Shown here: positions 24,301 through 34,700 of the stretch, in pieces
Position numbering within the stretch: the stretch's first letter is position 1
Layout: each line of letters starts with the position of its first letter
Source of the DNA: Lamellibrachia satsuma
Lineage: Eukaryota; Annelida; Polychaeta; Sabellida; Siboglinidae
NCBI GenBank assembly: GCA_033239005.1
Contig: BSQZ01000105.1
Span: forward strand, 1,131,001-1,195,000
Direction of reading: 5' to 3'
DNA: 64,000 bases
Made by a program: the position numbers and the translations under genes
The notes under the pieces: generated by a model
Told to the model about the DNA's origin: nothing
What the model saw: only the letters and a program-made list of their open reading frames with translations
Database searches by the model: none

Positions 24301-27300
24301 CAATTCATATAAGATTTTTCCTACAGGTTCTTTCACTACACGTTTGACTTCCTGATCCTGTTGAACGCGTTCATCGTCGGCTTCAACCTGGAGGAGGCTG
24401 AGTGGGGCTTCCTTGCCGCGTTCACGGTTGAGATTCTGCTGCGATTGTACACATTTGGCCCCAAGAAGTACTTCACAACATTCTGGGACATGTAAGTGTG
24501 CTGCAGTACGGCTTTTCTAGTTGTTTGTTCACATGTACAACAATATAACAAATCAGTTGATTGTTTAACAATATTGCTATCCAAGAGAAATGGCCCACTG
24601 GCTTATCAAGAGTCCAACAATTTTTCTTCTACATGTAACCCGTGCTACTGAGGTATTTCGCAATTTGCTTTTAAACACATTCATGCTGCTAGCATTTACA
24701 CAACTGGTTGATAATTTCTCCCATTCATTTATTGCCCCCTGTGAGAATGTCATGTCAATTAGAGTTGTGTGTTATCAACTTTAATTATTCAAAGTTTTGC
24801 AAATTGAAATCCGATCATGCCTCATTGAACCGTGTTGCAAATTCTCCAACTGTACTCTTTGAATTCCTATGTGGTGTTCGAACAAATGATCTTTGCCCAC
24901 TTAGATGTCTTGTTGGGGATAGAAGCCACTGTTTGCAATGATGTGTTCCTTCAGTTTTGACTTCTGTGTGGTGATGCCTGCTGTTGTGGGAACAGTCGTT
25001 GAGACATCACTGGGCGACGGTGAGTGTCTTCCATTTCTGCCTACAGGCAACAGTATTCACTGGTGTAGAAATATCCTAGGTAGTCGACCGACCGACTGAC
25101 CATGATATAATAAAGAATATGGTCGCTGTAGGGCAATCAAAGACAGACCAACAAATCTTCACATTTGAAGGTAAAATATAACACGTTTTTCATCAGATTT
25201 GTTGGTCTGTCAAATATGTGTGTTATACAGTTTCTGATGGTAAATGTACTACAGCGATAAAGATTGAAACATTAAGTATAGCATTGTTAATTGAGATGAA
25301 GTTTAAGATTGAAAATACAGAGACTTTCGGTATTTCAATTACACAAAACTCTGTATCAGTTAACTAGTGAAAATCACTGTACATAACCTTCAAGAATTGA
25401 TGAGTTGTTTGTGCATAAATGAGTTGTTTGCGCATAAATGATTTGTTTGTGCGTAAATGAGTTGTTTGCGCATAAATGAGTTGTTTGTGCCCCCTGTAGA
25501 ATATGGCCGCATGAAGTTGGTTGACTTCCTCATGGTCATCCGGGTGCTGAAACTTGTGCGACTTATTGGCAGCATCAAGAGGTGAGAGAGGGTCGTCTTG
25601 TTGATTCTGTTGTGTGTCTTCGTTGTACACCCTACACACTATGGTAAAGGTGCAAAGTTGGATTCTTTATATCGTAAACCATGTCACAGTGCCAGTGCTC
25701 TGCTTTGGTCTCCCATAAGGTTATGGTCAGCTCAACCAGCAACTTGGTGTTCATCTTACCAATGGCACAGTGCGCGAGCGCAAATGGCCTGTATAACAAC
25801 ATATTGATCACAAGCAAGTGGCCAGTTGTGATGATCATCTTATGAATACTGCTGTAAAATGATGTATTTTCTCTGGAAAGTAGGCAATCACACAGACCAC
25901 TAACTCAAAAAAGTTACTGACTCGGCAGAAAAGAAGGTGGTCACGGACCATCGGGTCAGTGTATATAGCGAACACTGCACAGTGGCCACTGGCTGTTAGG
26001 ACTTCTGATGTATATATCTGGACAGCCCAAAATAGTATAAACTAAATCTGTTGTGACATCTTGACAGCCGAAATGTTATAAACGAAATCTGTTGTGACAT
26101 CTTGACAGCCCAAATAGTATAAACAATATCTGTTGTGACATCTTCACAACCCAAATAGTATGAACTAAATCTGTTGTGACATCTTGACAGCCCAAATAGT
26201 ATAAACTAAATCTGTTGTAACATCTTGACAGCCCAAATAGTATAAACTAAATCTGTTGTAACATCTTGACAGCCCAAATAGTATAAATCTGTTGTAGTAT
26301 CTTGACATCCCAGATGTGTTTTAATAAACCACATTTAAAAAAATATACTTTGACATTTATCTGTTTGATTTGAATGTTGTGTGGGTGAATGTCATTTTTA
26401 CATTGTGTGCGGGGTACACATGTTTACATTGCATGTGGGGTACACATGTTTACATTGTGTGTGGGATACACATGTTTACATTGCATGTGGGGTATGCATG
26501 TTTACATTGTGTGTGGGATACACATGTTTACATTGCATGTGGGGTACACATGTGTACATTGCATGTGGGGTACACATGTTTACATTGCATGTGGGGTATA
26601 CATGTTTACATTGCATGTGGGGTACACATGTTTACATTGCATGTGGGGTACACATGTTTACATTGTGTGTGGGATACACATGTTTACATTGCATGTGGGG
26701 TACACATGTTTACATTGCATGTGGGGTACACATTTGTACATTGCATGTGGGGTACACATGTTTACATTGCATGTGGGGTATACATTTTATGTGTTTTAAT
26801 GATATACCCATCTCGTGATCCCATGAACGTCTGATCCTGATAAACTTAGTCCACAGGTATTGGACAGTATTTACAGCTGTTCATGAATGTACTGAATGGC
26901 ATGGTCAGTATTGACAGCTGTTCACGAATGTGCTGAATGGCATGGTCAATATTGACAGCTGTTCACGAATGTACTGAATGGCATGGTCAATATTGACAGC
27001 TGTTCACGAATGTACTGAATGGTGTGGTCAATATTGACAGCTGTTCATGAATGTACTGAATGGCATGGTCAATATTGACAGCTGTTCATGAATGTACTGA
27101 ATGGCATGGTCAATATTGACAGCTGTTCATGAATGTACTGAATGGCATGGTCAATATTCATAAGCAGATAACGGTAAAATTATATATTTTTAATGTGGTT
27201 CATTAAAATACACTTGGGCTGTCAAGATATTTATGTTTAAAGTTTATACCAGATAACGATTTTTTACAATATATATGATCAGACTTTGTACCTTTAAAAG

Positions 27301-30300
27301 ATTATTGCTTTCATTTGTTACTAACTTGTGCCATTTACGTGATCTGTTCAGTTTGTGAGGATTAGCTTGGTACATCCGGTGTAACTGTGGTCACTACTTA
27401 TTTATTTTAATATAACAATTTCCATATATTTAGTTTGCTGTGTAAGATATAGCACTCGTATGGTCGATGAAATTACACTAGCAAAGACACATTCAGAATT
27501 GCATTTCCACCTTAAATCCTCAGCAGTTCCCCCGCTCTGATGATGACTTTTACATGTCCCTATTCATGATATCATGCTTAATGATTCTGTTGTGTCTCTG
27601 AGTTCGAGTTCCTGAGGATTTAGGTGCTATACACGTTTATTATTATTATTTGCCAAAAGTTACTTAACACTCCTGGTTATATAAAAAATACACACCAGGA
27701 TAAATAATGGCCCCAAGCAGGGGCCCTAAAATCTGTGTGCCGTATGAGTGCTTGGTCTCAAGTTTGATTTGGAAAAGCTTAGGAAATGTACAAACAAATC
27801 CTCACAATAGTTATTTTGGTGTGTGTGTTTTTGTTACGTTCATATACTGTACATTTTTGTAGATGTTTGCATGATTTATATGTGATATCCTTACCTTTTT
27901 TTGCAGTCTTTGCACTATTGACATTGCATTATGGGGATTGTAAATATAATGCTTCAAGAAAGCTAATATTTCGGAAATTGGTGATTTTTTCAATTATGTT
28001 TACGTCATCCTTGAGACCTTAATGAGCATGTCACTGTATAACAATTGATGATTTATGTTACTGGAACTTGTGATTTATAGGTGAACATTTTCCCACATCA
28101 ACAGACAAAATATGTTGTTTATATTAATACTGATATTTTTTTTATACATTACACACTGTTGGGTCTCCTGTCCTTGTAAGTGAATTTGGGGTTGGATTTG
28201 CTGTGTCAGGCCTAACTGAAGTAGTTATTAGATTTTGAAATGTTATATTTACAGTACCCCATGCTGAGTGTGTAGATTGGTGCTGGATGTGTTGTTTTAC
28301 GTCTTGTTTGTCTTTCAACAGATTTCAGATCGTGCTGACCACTATTGTTAACATTGGTCCATCTATTGTGACCTACGGTGCAGTTATTTTCGTAAGCTGG
28401 CTTTTATTTTGTACTTTTGTTTCCATTTTTTAGGGCCATGCCAAAAGTTCTTTGCCAGACTGAAATCCCCTTGCAAATTAACATAAACTGTGGAAACATT
28501 AATTACTGGTACAGCGTTCTTGTTATTTAATAGTTAAGCATGCATTTGTAATGTGCTGTTAAACTTTTCATCTGGCATTGAGATGTTGACTTTTTAAAGT
28601 TGTTGTTGATGGCGGTATCTTTAAGACAAGCATGAAATACAACACGTGCTTTATATAGGATATTTATCCGTGGCATAACTAAATACCGCACATGCTATGC
28701 TCACAAAACTAGTCCTGAATATATGTGCCACGTCCCGCTTCTAAAAGTGCAACAAGGGAGGAGAGTTCCATCAAACATGTCCAGGGTGGGAGAGAATGCC
28801 ACTGGTGACGAAGCAAGCGAAGAAGGACAAGAAAGAGCGGTGGTTTCAAACAGGGATGACACTATGTAATCAAACAAAGTTCTGTCAGTTGTGAGGTGCA
28901 TTTCTTTCATATGACACTAGGTAATCAAACACATTGGATCATAACTACATTAAAGCACGTTTGACTATTACGTAATGATTTTTGACACATGAATACATTT
29001 CGGCCCACATCACAACTCGCTGTAATTTATTCATGAGGTTTCCATAGTTTGGCACCCTAGTGAAAATAATAGGAATATGATATAATCACATAAAGAACTT
29101 GTATAAAAATAATTTTGCGTACGTATACAAAGAAGACGCTAAAGCTAGTTGAAATTTGATCAGTGGTCTCCGAAGTAATATATGGTATTCTACTGGAAAT
29201 TATATTATGTGAAACTGTCTGCAGTTCTAAACTAAACCCAAGCACAAATATATTATTTCACATGTATAGAATATGAAATATCACAAGTAATTATATACTA
29301 AATAAGTGTAATGACCTCTCAAACTACAAGGAACTGTGTGCAGATGTACGGTTTCAAGTCTTAAGTATTTACAACTACTCAGAACTTCACACAGCTGTCA
29401 AATACAAATCTTATTTCCAAATTAACTCATTGTCTCTTCATGTTACAAAAAGTACATTAGATGAATACGTTTGTTTTTACCCCCCTCTGAACCTCAAATG
29501 TGAACATTTCATGAGAATTGACTATATATGTATATTATATATATATATATACAGTACCGGCATAAAGTAACTGGAACAGCAGTTTTTGTCATTACTTTCT
29601 ACGATGCATTTAATTTATTATGGTCTTCCCTGTACACCAACCTATTACAAACTTATATTATGCCACCTACAACTTATCTGAACATATTGAGTTCGTTAAA
29701 GTCATGTTTATTTAAAAATTATGTGCAGAGATGCAACTTTTTACATCAACATGTGAAAATACCAATAATTGCATTATAAATGCAGTAGGTTTTTTACACA
29801 TTATTTGTGCAGTAAACAAGTATTTACATAATAATACTAATGCAAATCTATTGAAAATTAACAGGATGATGCTACTCCATAATTTCTTTGATCCTAGAGT
29901 TTTGTTTCCTATTTTCCTATTTTTTTTCATGTTTTATACAATAATAAAAAAATCATCGCAACATCATGAAACAACAGAAAAACATTACTGTGTTGAAAAC
30001 ATACGCAGTGTAAATTTAAAATCTTGTGTGGTGACCCTTTGCCTTGATAACAGCGGAGCATCTTTTGGTCAAGGAATGTACCAAGACCGGGATAGTGTCA
30101 GCAGGGATGGCTCCCCATGCTTCACTCAATAACTGCCACAGGGCATCCAGTGAACTTGACTTTTTACCCTGTACCTTTCTGTAGAGGACTTCCCAGAGAT
30201 GCTCAATTGGGTTCAAGTCTGGGCTTTGGGCCAGCCAGTCCAAGACCTCTACACCAGAGGGCTCCAAGTAATCACACACTCTCCTCTCTTTGTGGCAAGG

Positions 30301-31649
30301 GGCATTGTCTTGCTGGAAGACAAATGCCTGCCCCTCACCATAAAGCAGAGAGAAGCATCTGGTTTCTGAGCACTCTTGATGTACTGGTCCGGCCTCATGG
30401 TATCTACACACCGGTAGAGTTGGCCGACCCCACGGCTGGACATGCACCCCCAGACCATCAGGGAACCCCCTCAATGCTTAACTGTGGGGACAATGCACTG
30501 TGGGCTAAACCTTTCCGTCTCCTTACAAAAGCCCGCTTTGCTCCACAAAAAAAAGCTGAAAGGAACTTTCATTGGACCATAGAACATTGTTCCACTGCTC
30601 AACTGTCCTTGTCCTTATGCTGTCGTGCGAACCGCAACCTTGCCTTGACAGTTTGCGGCCACAAGAGGGTCTTTTTGGCTACCACGCAGCCACGGAGTCC
30701 TGTTGACAGTAGTCTCTTCCGTACTGTACGAGCTGCGAGCTGGATGCCATGCATTTCTTCCATCTTGGCACGCAGTGTCGTCAAGGTCAAGCGACGATTT
30801 TGGAGACTTGTCCGAACCAAAAGACGATCTTGTCATACAGTAGTCTTCCTTGGTCGCCCACATCTGGCCTTGTCGGCCAAACAATCAGTTTCCCTGTGCT
30901 TCTGCACCAGCGAAAAGCAGTCTTATGGTTCAACCCTAGCTGTCTTCCCACGGCACGGTAGCTCTGTCCCTGTTCCACGAAAACAACGGCACGGGTGCGG
31001 GTCTCTAGATCTGTCCTCCAATATCGGTCCATAACTGAAATCAGTTATAATAATTATTAATTAATAGTAGCCAACCAATGATAATGTTCATTTTATTTAA
31101 ATTGTACATTTTGTCTATTGTATGCATAATAACAAGTACTACAACTTTATTTAACAAAGCAACTTGTTCTAAAATTTTTTTTTTACTTTTTCCAACAATT
31201 GCCCACATTTGTTATATGGGCTGTCATTATTGTATCTCAATATTATAATGAATAGCTAAAACCACATATTATCACTCACTCATGCAATCCAGTTCTTATT
31301 ACAATATGGGCACTTTGTTAAAATAGCAATTTAGCATAATTATATAAAGATACATACCCAAGGTGTATGGTTTGATGGCTTGCAGAATGCAGTAATAACG
31401 GAAAATGTTGGAAACTAGCCGTAAAATACAAGAAAATCACAAGTCAGTTGAGTCAATCACAAAGAGAAATCTAGAATTATCTTCCAGGCGGCAGCACTTC
31501 ATGCAGAAAAAATTTAATATGCAGCAGAAACATTGGAAATATAGATGAAACACACAAAATCGCATTGAAAATGTGCTGTTCCAGATACTTTATCCCAGTA
31601 CTGTATATACTGGGTATGTATGTATATATATATATATATATATATATTG

Positions 31650-31711
<62 letters not shown>

Positions 31712-34700
31712 GTATATATATATACGATCATTGGATAGGTGAAATAAAATTGCTACTTTTAGATATCTGAGATATTAAACATAACAGAATTTCTATACAT
31801 TCAAGGATTTTGTTAGGACTATAAGTAAAATTATTGTAAAATTATAATCTTCTCTATGTACACTTGCACTGATTCTTCACATATGTCCTTCAGGTGTTCT
31901 TCTATACGTATGCTATTGTTGGCATGGAGCTCTTCTCTGGCCTCATCAGCTACTATGGCTACGAGACTAAAAACCAGACGGAAATGTTCTGTGGGGACCA
32001 ACGTCTCAACAACTCTGAGTTCTTGCAGAAGCGTTATTGTGGCAATAACTTCAACAGCATCGCTCATTCCTTCGTGATTCTCTTTGAGTTGCTCGTCGTC
32101 AACCAATGGCATGATATCCTTTGCTGCAGCAACATTTGAAGCGCTTATCCACATAAATTGTTAAATGCCAAAATGATGTTAGACTGATTTTGTGCACTTA
32201 TCAAGTTGATAGTGTTCGAGGTAAGAGTTTTGTGGCAGAACATATTGTACACCACACTATTGACTGATGAAACATATTGTACACCACACTATTGACTGAT
32301 GAAACATTGTACACCACACTATTGACTGATGAAACATTGGTTTTTTAATCTATCGCTGAACAACATGCAAAAGAAAACATGATTGACCTCAAAATACACA
32401 AATTGAATATAACGCAGTTTGCAGATTCGCCTCATTTATTACCGTACTAAGTAGTCCTTGTTACAAATGGTAAAGTTCATTTGAGGATTTCTTTCACAGA
32501 AATATTATTCACACTTTGATCGTGTAATGTTTTTAAGTTCAGGTACAAGTGGGTTGTTAAAACACCAAGTTTAGTTAAGAAATGTTATGGCCAGATACCA
32601 AGGTTAGTTCAGTACTATATATGTTCAATGTTGACAGTCTATAAAGTCAGCCAAGCGAAACAATTTGTCATCCTTGACCATCGGTCACTTTTGTCCAGTG
32701 GCTTTGTGCTTGTAACGAGCAAGGCAGCACGGCTTTACTTCATCAGTTTTCATATGATTTGTGTCGTCATTCTGCTCAAGTAAGTGCTTCTATTTTCATA
32801 TAATTATTTAATTTTCTTAATGAATTGCAGAAGTTTTTTAATCTTATGCGGTCCGCAACACAAGAAACAGTCCGGAGTACACAAAATGGCTTTAGTCCAA
32901 AAACATCACGTGAGCACGTGACAAGTTAAACCCTGTCCCTTTGTGTTGCACACCTCGCTGACGCAACTCGTGTTTTCTGGAAGCAACACATTGGATGTTT
33001 TTCCTCCCACCGTCCTCCCCTTTCTACCACCAATGTTCTCGTGTTGCTTACCGTGTTATCATGATTGTGTACTGTATGTACACATTCATCGCTCTATAAT
33101 GCATAACTATATGATCAACAAGCACCTTTGTGTATTAACACTTTCCTTCTCATGAACTTTCCCGTAGGGTTTTTGCATACATTTTGCATTCTATTCAAAG
33201 CATGCACAATACTGTTAACACTATCCGTCTTGTACACCTTTTCCCGCAGGGATTTTAGAAGGTTTTAGTGCATGTAATTTAGTGTAAATACATACATGAT
33301 GTGTTTACCAGTGTATCATTGTGGGACAAATGACCGCCCCACCTTTGCTACTTTTACATGTTATTTAATAATTGCTTTTCTCGATGAGCTAGTTTGTATT
33401 GGTGATTAAGCTATATCTCATCGATTTACATGTATGACATTTTCCTCGATGAACATGTTTGTACCAGTTTGTACCAGCTTCTCATCGATACTTGTATTTT
33501 ATTATCACAATGAATTTATTAAATGACCTTTACCAACTGGTTCTCTTTGTGTGTTCCTGTAGCACACAAGCTCAGGTTTCTGCCGTTATGCATCAGCAAG
33601 GTATAAACATTAAGCATCAGCAGGGTATAAATGATTATTAGTCTTTTTTCCTTTGAAAGTGGGTTAACATTATGCTGTTGTCCAGGTCATTAATAACAAA
33701 TGTGTATTCTAACATGAAACTTGTCTAATTCGTTTTCATTTGGAAATATTGTTTTTTTCAGCATCTTGACAGCCTTCATTCTGGAGGTGTTTATTCTGGA
33801 GTACAGTCTAGCACAGACTGAGCTGGAGTCAGCTATAGAGGCTCGCATCAAAGACATGGGACTTGGCCTCGGACAGTACGTGCTTGCTTTCTTTCTTTAC
33901 AGTCTTGTTTAAAAGGTTTAAAATCTCATCACCTTTGTTTCAGTATCATGTTACATAAAGTGGCCTCCTGCTATAAGGACTCCCGATGTGTAAGATAACC
34001 ACTACTATCATGTTACATACAGTGGCCTCCTGCTATAAGGACTCCCGATGTGTAAGATAACCACTGATATCATGTTACATGCAGTGGCCTCCTGCTATAA
34101 GGACTCCCGATGTGTAAGATAACCACTGATATCATGTTACATGCAGTGGCCTCCTGCTATAAGGACTCCCGATGTGTAAGATAACCACTGATATCATGTT
34201 ACATGCAGTGGCCTCCTGCTATAAGGACTCCCGATGTGTAAGATAACCACTAATATCATGTTACATGCAGTGGCCTCCTGCTATAAGGACTCCCGATGTG
34301 TAAGATAACCACTGATATCATGTTACATGCAGTGGCCTCCTGCTATAAGGACTCCCGATGTGTAAGATAACCACTAATATCATGTTACATACAGTGGCCT
34401 CCTGCTATAAGGACTCCCGATGTGTAAGATAACCACTAATATCATGTTACATGCAGTGGCCTCCTGCTATAAGGACTCCCGACGTGTAAGACAACCACTA
34501 ATATCATGTTACAAACAGTGGCCTCCTGCTATAAGGACTCCCAATGTGTAAGACAACCACTAATATCATGTTACATACAGTGGCCTCCTGCTATAAGAAC
34601 CCCCGACGTGTAAGACAACCACTAATATCATGTTACATACAGTGGCCTCCTGCTATAAGGACCCCCGACGTGTAAGACAACCACTAATATCATGTTACAT

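Noticed and set aside
26370..26834. Three overlapping Cys/His-rich ORFs that look like secreted repeats
   Set aside because: They are shifted readings of the 26-bp array.
30117..31034. Plus-strand 305-residue ORF
   Set aside because: It is the antisense shadow of the Tc1 transposase.
32101..32150. TPC truncated at the TGA after NQWHDILCCSNI
   Set aside because: The stop lies in the U12-type intron; AT-AC splicing restores the frame.
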